This document shows positions 15,941 through 24,813 of a DNA stretch of 64,000 nt, piece after piece (positions within the stretch are counted from its first letter, which is position 1; every line of letters starts with the position of its first letter). The DNA is from JBNKZU01 sp050301795 (GTDB lineage: Bacteria; Pseudomonadota; Gammaproteobacteria; Thiohalomonadales; Thiohalomonadaceae). The DNA lies in assembly GCA_050301795.1 (NCBI GenBank), contig JBNKZU010000014.1, positions 132,538 through 196,537 of the forward strand. Reading direction: 5' to 3'. Below the pieces are notes generated by a model that searched no databases, was not told the DNA's origin, and saw only the letters and a program-made list of their open reading frames with translations. A program made the translations under genes and the position numbers.

Positions 15941-17266
15941 TTACTCTACTGTTGATAGTGTTTTGAAATCGGTGTGTTGTATCTGTTCAAACTGCATCGA
16001 CTCTATCTTCTGAATCATCGCTACCTGTTTAGCCTGGTTTGGCTCAATCATCAGATGATAGTTCGATTCTCCCTGATGCCGGATCAGCTTCAACACCTTT
16101 TCAATCGTGATCAGTGCCGGATCCACCGCCGGGAGATAGTGCCCCTCATCATTCGATACCTCGACAATCATATTGCCGCACACCAGGATATTTAGAATAT
16201 CGGCAATAATCTCTTCTGGTAGTTTAAAACGCTCAACGATTCGTCTTAAGTTCCAGCGCTCACCAGCGCTATAGTGAGAATCGGTGATTAAAAACAGGAT
16301 GGCTACAGCCAACTGCTCCCGATGACAGCCACTAAGATTTACCTGTGTATTGGTGGCACGTAGCTGTTCAGGATTTTGGTGATAAAAAGTGACATGCGCC
16401 CCAAACAAAAGGATCAACCAACTGATATAGAGCCAAATCATAAAGATGATCAAAATCGCAAACCCGGAATAGATCGCGGTGTAATTTGTTGACCCGGCTA
16501 CAAAGGTTGCAAAGGCAATACCGGTGGTTTCCCACAGAATACCGCTAACAACACCACCAACAATCGCAGAACGAATACTGACATGCGTATTTGGAACAAA
16601 TACATAGATAAAGCTGAATGCGGCAATCACAAAAAGATAGGGCAGCAATTTACTCACAAACAGTAACAGTGTGCCAAACGGCTCAATCGCCATCATCTGA
16701 TGAACAACCGAACTATTCATTGCAGTTGCTGTAACGCCGAGCGCGGCAAAAACCAACACCGGCCCCACCATCAACACACTTAGATAGTCACTAAAACGTC
16801 TGGCAAGTGAGCGCTTCTTTGAGATCTTCCACACATCATTAAACGCGCTCTCAATCTTCTGTAACAATGACACGACAGTGTAGAGCAGCATCGCCATCCC
16901 CATCGCACCAAGAACACCCACCTTCATATTGCTGACAAACACCACAATATTCGAGGTGATCTCCTCACCTTTGGAACCCAGTGGCTCAAGAAATCCGGCA
17001 AGCATCGGTTCTATCTGATTGTGTACACCAAAACCCTTTAACACCGAAAAACTAACCGCAATCAACGGAACGATCGAAAGCAGTGTGGTGTAGACCAGAC
17101 TCATGGCTCGCAGGGTAATCATGCCGCTGGTGATCACATTGATCATGGCAATTGAGATCTTTAACGCCTGTAACATCAGCCGTTTTAAGTAGGGTTCGTT
17201 TTGCAGATCAATACGCCAGAGATCGTTTCGAATAAATGACATAAGGTATTGAAGTTTATTCGGCAT
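15941..17266 (-). CDS. YihY/BrkB family inner-membrane protein
   Basis: 441 residues from the preferred start. The YihY (virulence factor BrkB) domain fills about residues 30-310 and has six hydrophobic segments, with TLLSIVPLIAVSFSVLKGFG, YTVVSLLQKIESAFNDVW and IFMIWLYISWLILLFGAHV as family blocks. The C-terminal 120 residues look like a winged-helix domain (RRIVERFKLPEEIIADILNILV). The family has sometimes been called ribonuclease BN, which is a misassignment; its transport role is unresolved. An in-frame ATG ten codons upstream (17296) is possible, but the ATG at 17266 has an AGGA site about eight bases away. Confidence 0.88.
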   Translation of the reverse strand: MPNKLQYLMSFIRNDLWRIDLQNEPYLKRLMLQALKISIAMINVITSGMITLRAMSLVYTTLLSIVPLIAVSFSVLKGFGVHNQIEPMLAGFLEPLGSKGEEITSNIVVFVSNMKVGVLGAMGMAMLLYTVVSLLQKIESAFNDVWKISKKRSLARRFSDYLSVLMVGPVLVFAALGVTATAMNSSVVHQMMAIEPFGTLLLFVSKLLPYLFVIAAFSFIYVFVPNTHVSIRSAIVGGVVSGILWETTGIAFATFVAGSTNYTAIYSGFAILIIFMIWLYISWLILLFGAHVTFYHQNPEQLRATNTQVNLSGCHREQLAVAILFLITDSHYSAGERWNLRRIVERFKLPEEIIADILNILVCGNMIVEVSNDEGHYLPAVDPALITIEKVLKLIRHQGESNYHLMIEPNQAKQVAMIQKIESMQFEQIQHTDFKTLSTVE

Positions 17267-17324
17267 TGGAGATTCCTGTTTCAAAGCTATAGGCATTAAA
17301 AGTACCAGGTGTCAGACTTAAATG

Positions 17325-17353
17325 CACAAAAAGGGAAGCAACTGCTTCCCTTT
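17325..17353 (-). terminator. Intrinsic terminator of the ccm operon
   Basis: A perfect 10-base stem, AAAGGGAAGC (17330-17339) and GCTTCCCTTT (17344-17353), has a four-base loop. On the minus strand it is followed by TTTTTGTG. It sits about 30 bases beyond the ccmI stop codon and should end the ccmABCDEFGHI transcript. Confidence 0.85.
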
Positions 17354-17380
17354 GTCTATCCCTATACAACCGTAATCAGG

Positions 17381-18619
17381 CTACTCAATTATCTGATTAA
17401 TCAGTAAGTTAACTTTTACGCCAGAGGATCGGCTCCATTTCACCGGCTGTGCAACAAAGTCACCTGTCGTTGCTATCGCGGTTCCACTTTTAGAGATGTG
17501 AGCACCGATGGTGATGTTTTCAAAATCAGAGATCTTCGCCGATGACATCACCGCACTTTGATCATCCAGAACCACCTCGGTTGGAAGTTGATTGGATTCA
17601 ACCTGAACCGCAGCAATCGGGAAGCGTGGGCCATTAACCGCCTTGGCATAGATAAAGACCTTCTTAACATCATTAAGCTGTGCTTTTATCTCATCGGAGA
17701 TCGTAACCGTCACAGACACCGCAACGGCTGAGCCACTATCCTGACTCTTTGTCTTCTCTGTTGTTGGCTCAATCCCAAGGTGTTTCTCAAGCTTGGCAAT
17801 CATACTAATCACCTGTGCTTGTTGTGGGTCTCCCTCCAACTGTCTCTTTAACAAACGCCACAACTTGAGTGCACGTTGATAATCACCTTCATCACTGGCA
17901 ATCATACCGGCAAGCCATAATGCGGTAGTGCTGGTTGGCTCTAACTCCAGAGCCTTTTTTACCAACGCTTTAGAGGTCGTATTAAACTCACCGTTATTAC
18001 TCATAATCATCGCATCGGCATAATTGAGTATCACAGCGACATCATCTGGAAAGAACTGGTATGCCCTAGCAAATGCCTTCTGCGCATTCGGATAGTCTTT
18101 GATATACATATAGGTACGAGCTAACAGATACCAGCCATCACCATCGTCCGGATTCTCTTTAAGCTTTTGCTTCATCCCGGCAACCATGTCGCTGATCTGA
18201 CTATTTTGATTATGCTGATTACCCGCTTGCTGAGATTCCAAACCCTGCTTTGCATCAATCAGTTCTGGTGTTCCGATCTGGAAGTAAAGAAGTGTTGTCA
18301 ATAGCGGAATAGTGGCAATCAATGCGAACAGAGTCATCCTGCCGATGTTTTTGTTTGCATTTGAGCGGGGTGCCTCTTCGGTATCACTGATATCATCCAT
18401 CAGTGTTCTTTCAAGCTCGACCTTAGCATTCTCAAAGGTTTCACTATCTATCTCGTTATTCTCCATTGCAACTTCAAGATCACGCATCTGCTCTCTGGCG
18501 ATTTCAATATTCTGAGTTCGCTGATCGCTCTGCTGCGTCTTGCGTTGACTTAAGAGTGAAGGCGCAAGCATCGCAGCAGCGATGACCATAAGTAGTATGG
18601 AAACTGACCAGAAGATCAT
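17381..18619 (-). CDS. ccmI: Cytochrome c maturation protein CcmI
   Basis: 412 residues, full-length CcmI, the apocytochrome c chaperone of System I. Two N-terminal membrane segments (IFWSVSILLMVIAAAMLAPS and MTLFALIATIPLLTTLLYF near residue 100) flank a cytoplasmic coiled segment. The periplasmic part has TPR repeats (NPDDGDGWYLLARTYMYIKD, PTSTTALWLAGMIASDEGD) and a C-terminal beta domain. TPRs bind the C-terminal helix of apocytochrome c and present its CXXCH to CcmF/H. It is the last gene of the operon, and the start overlaps the ccmH stop by four bases. Confidence 0.95.
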   Translation of the reverse strand: MIFWSVSILLMVIAAAMLAPSLLSQRKTQQSDQRTQNIEIAREQMRDLEVAMENNEIDSETFENAKVELERTLMDDISDTEEAPRSNANKNIGRMTLFALIATIPLLTTLLYFQIGTPELIDAKQGLESQQAGNQHNQNSQISDMVAGMKQKLKENPDDGDGWYLLARTYMYIKDYPNAQKAFARAYQFFPDDVAVILNYADAMIMSNNGEFNTTSKALVKKALELEPTSTTALWLAGMIASDEGDYQRALKLWRLLKRQLEGDPQQAQVISMIAKLEKHLGIEPTTEKTKSQDSGSAVAVSVTVTISDEIKAQLNDVKKVFIYAKAVNGPRFPIAAVQVESNQLPTEVVLDDQSAVMSSAKISDFENITIGAHISKSGTAIATTGDFVAQPVKWSRSSGVKVNLLINQIIE

Positions 18620-19083
18620 GCTTTTTTCTCCTCTGGCTCTGCCTTTAACAACGCCTCTGCCTCATCAAGTTGTTGCTGATCTGGCAACTCATCGCGCTCA
18701 TCAGCCCGACCTTTAATCACTCGAACCAAAACCAGTATTGCAATAATGAGGATCATAAACGGCCCGACCCACAACATAATTGTGGACTGCTTGACAGGGG
18801 GGCGATAGAGCACAAAGTCACCATAACGATCAACCATATAGGAAATAATGGCTTCGTTACTTTCACCCTTTTGTATCATCTCATAGGTCTGTTGCCGCAG
18901 ATCCTGAGCCAGCTCAGCATTCGAATCGGCAATATTCTGGTTCTGACAGACCAGACAACGCAATTCAGTCACCAATGCCTTATACCGCTGCTCATCAAAC
19001 GGGTCATCAAATCTATAGACCTCAATCCCGGCAAAGAGCGATGACGAAAGCATGAACAATAAAACTGCAACTAAAGCTCTCAT
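18616..19083 (-). CDS. ccmH: Cytochrome c maturation thioreductant CcmH
   Basis: 155 residues. The signal peptide is followed by the characteristic LRCLVCQNQNIADSNAELA motif, whose redox-active Cys43 and Cys46 reduce the apocytochrome heme-binding site. A three-helix bundle and a C-terminal membrane anchor (IMLWVGPFMILIIAILVLVRV) follow. This is the short CcmH form; the TPR part is the separate ccmI, as in Pseudomonas and unlike the fused CcmH of Escherichia coli. It is translationally coupled to ccmG (four-base overlap). Confidence 0.97.
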   Translation of the reverse strand: MRALVAVLLFMLSSSLFAGIEVYRFDDPFDEQRYKALVTELRCLVCQNQNIADSNAELAQDLRQQTYEMIQKGESNEAIISYMVDRYGDFVLYRPPVKQSTIMLWVGPFMILIIAILVLVRVIKGRADERDELPDQQQLDEAEALLKAEPEEKKA

Positions 19084-19613
19084 GATTCACCCTTTAACTG
19101 ATTGATAAGTGGTAACACCGTCTCTTCGACAGCCTGTTGAGTCAGTGGGCCGATCTGTTTGTACCGAATCATCCCTTTTTTATCGATCACAAAGGTCTCT
19201 GGAACACCATAGACTCCCCAATCGATACCGACACGACCATCACGATCCATCACTGAAAGCAGATAGGGATTACCAAACTGCTTTAACCAATCCTTGGCAT
19301 CTTGCTGTTCATCTTTGTAGTTAAGACCGACAATATCGATATCGATACGATTTGCAAGTCGTGTCACTACCTTGTGCTCTGCCCGACAGGAGGCACACCA
19401 GGATGCCCATATATTCAAAAGCCAAACCTTTCCCTGCATATCTTTTGGACTGAATGATTCAGATGAATCAAACAGCTTTGGCAGCATAAACTCAGGAGAT
19501 GGTTTTCCGATCAGTGGTGAAGGAACCTCTCGCGGATTGAGCGATAATCCTGCCCATAACAACACCACGAGTAACATAAAGATAAAAAACGGAATCAGAT
19601 GTTTTGTTTTCAT
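19080..19613 (-). CDS. ccmG: Thiol:disulfide interchange protein CcmG/DsbE
   Basis: 177 residues, a membrane-anchored periplasmic thioredoxin that keeps CcmH and apocytochrome c reduced. An N-terminal anchor (LIPFFIFMLLVVLLWAGLSL) is followed by a thioredoxin fold. The active site is Cys73-Ala-Ser-Cys76 in NIWASWCASCRAEH, and a family cis-Pro region is in GVYGVPETFVIDKKG. The start abuts the ccmF stop, and the gene lies within the ccm operon. Confidence 0.96.
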   Translation of the reverse strand: MKTKHLIPFFIFMLLVVLLWAGLSLNPREVPSPLIGKPSPEFMLPKLFDSSESFSPKDMQGKVWLLNIWASWCASCRAEHKVVTRLANRIDIDIVGLNYKDEQQDAKDWLKQFGNPYLLSVMDRDGRVGIDWGVYGVPETFVIDKKGMIRYKQIGPLTQQAVEETVLPLINQLKGES

Positions 19614-21565
19614 TACGATTTCGCCTCGGTATCGGCTTGACGACGCTTACGGTAGTAGCGACGATCCGTAGCGGCAATCAACCCTCCCAGCGCCATTAGC
19701 AGACCACCCAACCAAATCCAGCGGATAAAGGGTTTATGATAGAGGCGAACACTCCATGCACCCTGTTCTCCCAACGGCTCACCTAATGCAACAAAGAGAT
19801 CGCGAAACAATCCGGCATCAATCCCCGCCTCGGTCATTGGCATCGCACTGGTAAAGTAGTTTCGTTTTTCAGGATAAAGCTCTGCAACAGCTTCTCCCTC
19901 TTTGGTAACAGTCACATGACCACGATTCGCGGCATAGTTCGGCCCAGATATCTCCTTGACACCATTAAAGCGGAAATCGTATCCACCCATTTGATAGACC
20001 TGACCCGGTTCTAGTCGAATATCCTTCTCGGTGCTATAGATCGAGGTTAAAGTAATACCAATAATAAAGGCCGCCACACCAAGGTGACCCAGCACCATTC
20101 CCCAACCTGAGCGGGTAACGGTTTTAAGTCCATCGACACCTCTCCCTGCCGATTTGTGCTTAAGCCAGAAGAGTGTCGTTAGTGCGACCCAGGCAGTCAG
20201 TAAAATGCCGAACAACGCACCCAAACTGAATTCTGGAAGTAACAGTACCGACATGGCGGTAATCACTACAACAACAATGAGTGTGATACGGAAGGCATTC
20301 ATCAATCCCTTTAGACTATCGCGTTTCCAACGAGCCATCGCACCAAGACCGATGATCAATGCTAGTGGCACAGTTAACGGAATAAATACGGCATTAAAGT
20401 ATGGCGGACCGACCGATATCTTGCCGATACCAAGTGCGTCCAGAATCAACGGATAGAGTGTTCCGAGTAGAATACTGGCCGCAGTAACTACCAGCACTAC
20501 ATTGTTCATCAACAGGCTGCTCTCTTTCGAGATTAGATCAAACTTAACAAAGGAGCGAATCTTCGAAGCCTGTATTGAGTAGAGTAACAACGAGCCACCG
20601 ACAACAACAGCAAGGAAGATCAAAATAAATAATCCACGCTCTGGATCTGTTGCAAAGGCGTGAACCGAGGTTAATACCCCTGAGCGCACAAGAAATGTCC
20701 CCAAAAGACTTAATGAGAATGCGAGAATGGCCAAAAGCACTGTCCATGCCTTAAAGGCACCGCGTTTCTCTGTGACGGCTAAAGAGTGAACCAGCGCTGT
20801 ACCGACCAGCCAAGGCATAAACGATGCATTCTCAACCGGATCCCAGAACCACCAGCCTCCCCAGCCTAACTCGTAATAGGCCCACCAACTTCCGAGGACG
20901 ATCCCCAGTGTTAAAAAGACCCATGCAATATTGGTCCATGGACGAGACCAGCGCGCCCATGCGGCATCAAGCTTGCCGCCAAGCATGGCAGCGATCGCAA
21001 ACGCAAACGCAACCGAGAATCCAACGTAACCCATATATAGCAGCGGTGGATGAATCGCCAACCCCGGATCCTGTAACAGCGGATTAAGATCCCGCCCTTC
21101 CATTGGTGGATTGATCAGACGATCAAACGGGTTTGAGGTTAATAGCATAAACAGAATAAAGCCGATACTAACCATCCCCATCACACCAACAACCCGAGCC
21201 ACAGTGACCTCAGGAACACTACGGCTAAAGAAGGTCACTATTCCTGTCCAAACAGAGAGAATAAGCGCCCACAGCAACAATGAGCCTTCATGGGCACCCC
21301 AAACCCCAGAAACCAGGTAGATCAGCGGAAGCTGGGTGTTTGAGTTGGTAGCGACATAGCGCACTGAAAAATCATGGGTAATAAAGGCATAGGTTAATAT
21401 CGCAAACGCAATTATCATAAAAAGCATCTGCGCCCGTGCTGCCGGTTTGGCCACCGCTATCCAGGCATCAATTCCGCGATGAGCACCGATCACCGGCAGG
21501 CTTGCCTGCACTATTGCCATAGATAGCGCGAGAATGAGCGCAATTTGTCCTAACTCTGGAATCAC
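19613..21565 (-). CDS. ccmF: Heme lyase subunit CcmF
   Basis: 650 residues, full length. CcmF is the multi-pass (about 15 hydrophobic segments) core of the cytochrome c heme lyase, which transfers heme from holo-CcmE to apocytochrome. The tryptophan-rich signature WGGWWFWDPVEN is at residues 235-246. Conserved His-containing loops (GAHEGSLLLWA, AIHPPLLYMGY, LVHSLAVTEKRG) supply heme ligands. The start overlaps the ccmE stop by four bases. Confidence 0.97.
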   Translation of the reverse strand: MIPELGQIALILALSMAIVQASLPVIGAHRGIDAWIAVAKPAARAQMLFMIIAFAILTYAFITHDFSVRYVATNSNTQLPLIYLVSGVWGAHEGSLLLWALILSVWTGIVTFFSRSVPEVTVARVVGVMGMVSIGFILFMLLTSNPFDRLINPPMEGRDLNPLLQDPGLAIHPPLLYMGYVGFSVAFAFAIAAMLGGKLDAAWARWSRPWTNIAWVFLTLGIVLGSWWAYYELGWGGWWFWDPVENASFMPWLVGTALVHSLAVTEKRGAFKAWTVLLAILAFSLSLLGTFLVRSGVLTSVHAFATDPERGLFILIFLAVVVGGSLLLYSIQASKIRSFVKFDLISKESSLLMNNVVLVVTAASILLGTLYPLILDALGIGKISVGPPYFNAVFIPLTVPLALIIGLGAMARWKRDSLKGLMNAFRITLIVVVVITAMSVLLLPEFSLGALFGILLTAWVALTTLFWLKHKSAGRGVDGLKTVTRSGWGMVLGHLGVAAFIIGITLTSIYSTEKDIRLEPGQVYQMGGYDFRFNGVKEISGPNYAANRGHVTVTKEGEAVAELYPEKRNYFTSAMPMTEAGIDAGLFRDLFVALGEPLGEQGAWSVRLYHKPFIRWIWLGGLLMALGGLIAATDRRYYRKRRQADTEAKS

Positions 21566-21999
21566 TGTTTTGCACCCTCCGGTTGAGCCTGTTTTAAAGC
21601 ATCTGCGACTTCAGGAGGCATATAGTTCTCATCATGCTTTGCCAATACTTCGTCAGCGATAAAGATGCCATCAGCACCCAATCTACCTTGAGCTATCACG
21701 CCCTGACCCTCTGCAAACAGATCAGGAAGAATGCCGGCATATTTAACCGTTACGGTTTTAACATTATCGGTCACTTTGAAGGTCACAGTTAACTCTTTTC
21801 CTCTCTCAAGTGAGCCCGTCATCACTAACCCACCCAAACGAATGAGATGGTTATCGGGAGCCTTGCCATCGACCACGTCTGATGGACTGTAAAAATAGGA
21901 GAGATTACTACCCAAAGCATTAATCACCAGATAGGCAGCTAAAGCGAGAGTGATGATCCCTAATATAACTGCAATGATTCGTTTTTGCCGTGCTTTCAC
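21562..21999 (-). CDS. ccmE: Periplasmic heme chaperone CcmE
   Basis: 145 residues. The N-terminal membrane anchor (IIAVILGIITLALAAYLVI) is followed by an OB-fold domain. The covalent heme-binding His122 and nearby Tyr126 are in LAKHDENYMPPEV. Heme from CcmABCD is attached here and passed to CcmF/H. The start is GTG at 21999, preceded by AAGGG from the end of ccmD. The Pro/Gln/Glu-rich C-terminal tail is typical. Confidence 0.97.
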   Translation of the reverse strand: MKARQKRIIAVILGIITLALAAYLVINALGSNLSYFYSPSDVVDGKAPDNHLIRLGGLVMTGSLERGKELTVTFKVTDNVKTVTVKYAGILPDLFAEGQGVIAQGRLGADGIFIADEVLAKHDENYMPPEVADALKQAQPEGAKQ

Positions 22000-22001
22000 A
22001 T

Positions 22002-22166
22002 TTAACCCTTGTTTTGTTGCATACGCTGCATTCGGTGCACTCTTTTCTCAATCTCAATTCTGTTTTGGCGCAGCAGATATAACTCAATCGCCATTAAGGC
22101 TGCCGTCACTCCAAAAGAACCCCAAACGTAGAGGGCGTATCCACCCATATAGAAAAATTCACTCAT
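22002..22166 (-). CDS. ccmD: Cytochrome c maturation protein CcmD
   Basis: 54 residues. It starts MSEFFYMGGYALYVWGSFG, with one transmembrane segment, then LLRQNRIEIEKRVHRMQRM, a basic cytoplasmic tail. This is exactly the CcmD pattern (FxMGGYAxYVWxS). CcmD helps release holo-CcmE from the CcmABC complex. The ATG overlaps the ccmC stop (ATGA). The stop lies three bases before the ccmE GTG. Confidence 0.95.
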   Translation of the reverse strand: MSEFFYMGGYALYVWGSFGVTAALMAIELYLLRQNRIEIEKRVHRMQRMQQNKG

Positions 22167-22921
22167 CTGACCGTTCCACTACTCATTAGTTCTTTAACCC
22201 AACGTGTATCCTTTTCGCGCTCAAGAATAATTGTGCGAACGCGGTATAGTGAAACCGCAATCGCATAAGCCCAACAGGCAAAGGTCATAATCAACATCGT
22301 CGTAAGCATCGTGCTATCCATGCTCGATTGTGCTCCCATCTTTATCGTTGCGCCCTGATGCAAGGTGTTCCACCACTTCACCGAGAAGTAGATAATGGGG
22401 ATATTTATGACACCCACAATAGAGAGAATGGCACCGGCACGATCTGAGCGCCTCGGATCATCGATTGATTGTTTAAGAAGAATAAACCCAAGATAGAGGA
22501 AAAACAGAATCAAGGCTGAGGTCAGGCGCGCATCCCATACCCACCAGGTTCCCCACATCGGTTTACCCCAGAAGGCACCTGTCCATAATGAGACAAATGC
22601 AAACATCGCACCGGTCGGTGCTAGTGCACTTGCCATCATGGCCGAAAGGCGGGTATTAAAGATAATGCCTAATGCAGACCATCCGGCAATGACGACATAG
22701 ATAAACATCGACATCCATGCCGCAGGGACATGAATATAGATAATCCGATACCCCTCCCCCTGCTTATAATCGGTTGGTGCAACAAAGAAGCTCATATAGA
22801 GGCCGATCACCATTAGAATCACCGCTATCCACGCAAACCATGGCACCAGTCGTCCAGCAGTGGGATAGAAGGTTGCAGGTGAAGATAGTTTGAACCAGTT
22901 AATTAATTTCGATTGCATCAA
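22163..22921 (-). CDS. ccmC: Heme handling protein CcmC
   Basis: 252 residues with six hydrophobic segments, full length. CcmC presents heme to CcmE. The tryptophan-rich WGTWWVWDARLTS (residues 123-135) is the family signature, and conserved His residues are in IIYIHVPAAWMSM and WWNTLHQGATI. It lies between ccmB and ccmD with an ATGA overlap to ccmD. Confidence 0.97.
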   Translation of the reverse strand: MMQSKLINWFKLSSPATFYPTAGRLVPWFAWIAVILMVIGLYMSFFVAPTDYKQGEGYRIIYIHVPAAWMSMFIYVVIAGWSALGIIFNTRLSAMMASALAPTGAMFAFVSLWTGAFWGKPMWGTWWVWDARLTSALILFFLYLGFILLKQSIDDPRRSDRAGAILSIVGVINIPIIYFSVKWWNTLHQGATIKMGAQSSMDSTMLTTMLIMTFACWAYAIAVSLYRVRTIILEREKDTRWVKELMSSGTVR

Positions 22922-22939
22922 TTTAATGTCTCATTATTC

Positions 22940-23626
22940 TTATTCAGCAGAGATACGCAGTGCTGCTGCCGTTGCCAATGGTGTGAAAAATAGTGCGACA
23001 ACCAATATCGCCGATAGCATCGTGAGATGCCCTGCACCACCTACCCCTGAAATATTTGCCTCGACCGCTCCCGCAGCAAAGATTAATACCGGAATTGTCA
23101 GCGGCAATACCAGCAGCGACACCAAAACACCACCGCCACGCAGTCCGAGTGTTAATGCAGCACCAATCGCACCTAACAGACTTAAGATCGGTGTTCCTAA
23201 TAACAGCGATAGCATCAATACCCCAATTGCCTCACCATTAAGTCCATATTGCAGACCTAACACCGGTGCGATAAAGACTAAAGGCACACCTGTAACCAAC
23301 CAGTGGGCGACGATTTTACCAAAAACCAACAACGATAACGGCTGGGGTGTTAACAATAGCTGCTCAAGTGCGCCATCCATATAATCGGCGAGAAAGATCC
23401 GCTCAAGCGCAAGCATGGATGAAAGCAACGCGGCGACCCAAACCACTCCGGGCGCTATCTTTCGAAGCGTCCCCATCTCCGGCCCAATCGCCAAAGGAAA
23501 AAGAGAGACCACGACAATAAAGAAAACAAGAATGGTCAGCAGATCAGCGCGATGTCTCGCAGCAAGGATGAGATCGCGTCGGATAATTGTCATTAGCGCA
23601 TCAAGCATGGCCGCACTCTCCGACAC
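22940..23626 (-). CDS. ccmB: Cytochrome c maturation ABC permease CcmB
   Basis: 228 residues with six hydrophobic segments. It is the membrane partner of the CcmA ATPase, and together with CcmC the complex drives release of holo-CcmE. Family blocks are SLFPLAIGPEMGTLRKIAPG, WVAALLSSMLALERIF and DGALEQLLLTPQPL. An internal Met (MLDALMTII, six codons in) may be the true start, because the annotated ATG overlaps the ccmA 3' end by 26 bases. Confidence 0.95.
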   Translation of the reverse strand: MSESAAMLDALMTIIRRDLILAARHRADLLTILVFFIVVVSLFPLAIGPEMGTLRKIAPGVVWVAALLSSMLALERIFLADYMDGALEQLLLTPQPLSLLVFGKIVAHWLVTGVPLVFIAPVLGLQYGLNGEAIGVLMLSLLLGTPILSLLGAIGAALTLGLRGGGVLVSLLVLPLTIPVLIFAAGAVEANISGVGGAGHLTMLSAILVVALFFTPLATAAALRISAE

Positions 23627-24236
23627 CTAACTGCAACTGCCTGACAGCTCCCTGTGTTAACGAAACTTCTTGATGCGTGGTCATCACGACCATGCCTCCA
23701 CCATCAACATGTGTTTCGATAAGAGCCTGAAGCTGACCAACGGCGACCTTATCCAGTGCTACAAATGGCTCGTCCAATACCCACAGCCTGGCTGACGTCA
23801 CCATGAGTTGTGCCAGTGTAACCCTTCGTTTTTGACCCTGTGAAAGATATTTGGTTGGCAGATCCTCATGTCCATAAAGCCCGACCGACTCAAGCGTGTG
23901 CCACGCCTTTTCCTCATCAATAGCCCAGCCTTTGAGCTGGGCAGAAAACATCAAATTCTCAACTGCACTCAGATCATCCTTAATACTGTTTTTATGGCCG
24001 ATATAGAGCAGGTGTTGATGAAACTCATCGCGCTGCTTCAGGATTGACTCACCATTCCAATGAATTTCACCCTCTGTCGGCAAAATGAGCCCACAAAGCG
24101 TCCGCAGCAGTGTTGTTTTACCACTACCATTATGACCATGGAGATGAAGCAGTTCTCCAGAAGAGAGCGCGCAATTCAGCCCACTAAAAAGCCTGCGATC
24201 TCCCCTTTCACACTGCAAGTTGATGATTTCTAACAT
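23601..24236 (-). CDS. ccmA: Cytochrome c maturation ATPase CcmA
   Basis: 211 residues, the ABC ATPase of the System I heme-release complex. Walker A is GHNGSGKTT (residues 34-42), the ABC signature is LSQGQKRRVTLAQL, Walker B is LWVLDEPFVALD, and the H-loop His is in VVMTTHQEVS. It is the first gene of ccmABCDEFGHI, and all genes overlap or abut. The promoter region upstream carries a perfect -10 hexamer and a palindrome. Confidence 0.96.
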   Translation of the reverse strand: MLEIINLQCERGDRRLFSGLNCALSSGELLHLHGHNGSGKTTLLRTLCGLILPTEGEIHWNGESILKQRDEFHQHLLYIGHKNSIKDDLSAVENLMFSAQLKGWAIDEEKAWHTLESVGLYGHEDLPTKYLSQGQKRRVTLAQLMVTSARLWVLDEPFVALDKVAVGQLQALIETHVDGGGMVVMTTHQEVSLTQGAVRQLQLGVGECGHA

Positions 24237-24290
24237 TCAAATAGGTTATGGCATCGGTTGAGATAAGCCACATCTCGTTCTCGGTTGTTT

Positions 24291-24323
24291 ATTATAATCG
24301 TTTTAACAGACCCAGAGTCTGTT
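24291..24323 (-). promoter_or_regulatory. Candidate ccm operon promoter with operator palindrome
   Basis: On the minus strand a perfect TATAAT (24291-24296) lies 54 bases upstream of the ccmA start. There is no good -35 hexamer. In its place is a perfect 7-base inverted repeat, AACAGAC (24305-24311) and GTCTGTT (24317-24323), with five bases between. The repeat covers about -20 to -38, where a regulator could act. The rest of the 290-base gap 24237-24526 shows no credible gene. The regulator is unknown. Confidence 0.5.
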
Positions 24324-24526
24324 GGAAAGTTCGAGTTGGCGCTAATGTGATTATCAGGACATATCTCAATTCTCGTCCGATTTTTTCAGACTCAATTAAC
24401 ACGACTACTCTAAAGAATTTCGAACCTAACTATTTTACATTCTGACTGGATTTTGTTAGATTTCGTTTCCTGAGTATTTTACTGTGTTATTAATCCATTT
24501 TAACTAACAATTGAGGTTATATTTCC

Positions 24527-24700
24527 ATGAATGTAGATCAACATCTTAAAGTCGCGACCTGGCACGTTGAGCAGGCACGTCTTCACGCCACAAAAGAGCA
24601 CTCTTGTGGTTGCCCTATCAGCCCAGAATACCAAAAGATTATCGATGAGGTAGAGAGCGGCAAAATCCTTGAAGAGCTGACCTGCAGCGTCAACAAGTAA
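24527..24700 (+). CDS. Small Cys-containing protein, unknown
   Basis: 57 residues, not recognised. It starts at an ATG preceded by TTGAGGTTAT (GAGG ribosome binding site about 10 bases away) and ends just before a strong intrinsic terminator, so it looks like a real monocistronic gene. There is no signal peptide or membrane segment. The N-terminal half is His-rich (QHLKVATWHVEQARLHATKE). A CGCP motif follows in HSCGCPISPEYQ, then an acidic helix and one more Cys near the end (ELTCSVNK). Three cysteines and several His could bind a metal or act in redox chemistry; this is inference. Confidence 0.75.
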   Translation: MNVDQHLKVATWHVEQARLHATKEHSCGCPISPEYQKIIDEVESGKILEELTCSVNK

Positions 24701-24705
24701 ACCTG

Positions 24706-24735
24706 AAAAGGCTCAGATTATGAGCCTTTTTTTTT
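24706..24735 (+). terminator. Intrinsic terminator of the 57-residue gene
   Basis: A 10-base perfect stem, AAAAGGCTCA (24706-24715) and TGAGCCTTTT (24721-24730), with a five-base loop runs into nine T in total. It starts six bases after the stop codon of the small upstream gene. Confidence 0.92.
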
Positions 24736-24813
24736 GCCCTCAAATCTCCTCTGGATGGATAAACCACCAGGCGCATCTTTTGTATTGAAATGTACCTCAA
24801 TAAAGCTGGGGAT

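Noticed and set aside
24248..24445. 65-codon plus-strand frame upstream of the small Cys protein
   Set aside because: It runs through the ccm promoter palindrome, has no ribosome binding site or recognisable features, and its composition follows AT-rich non-coding DNA.
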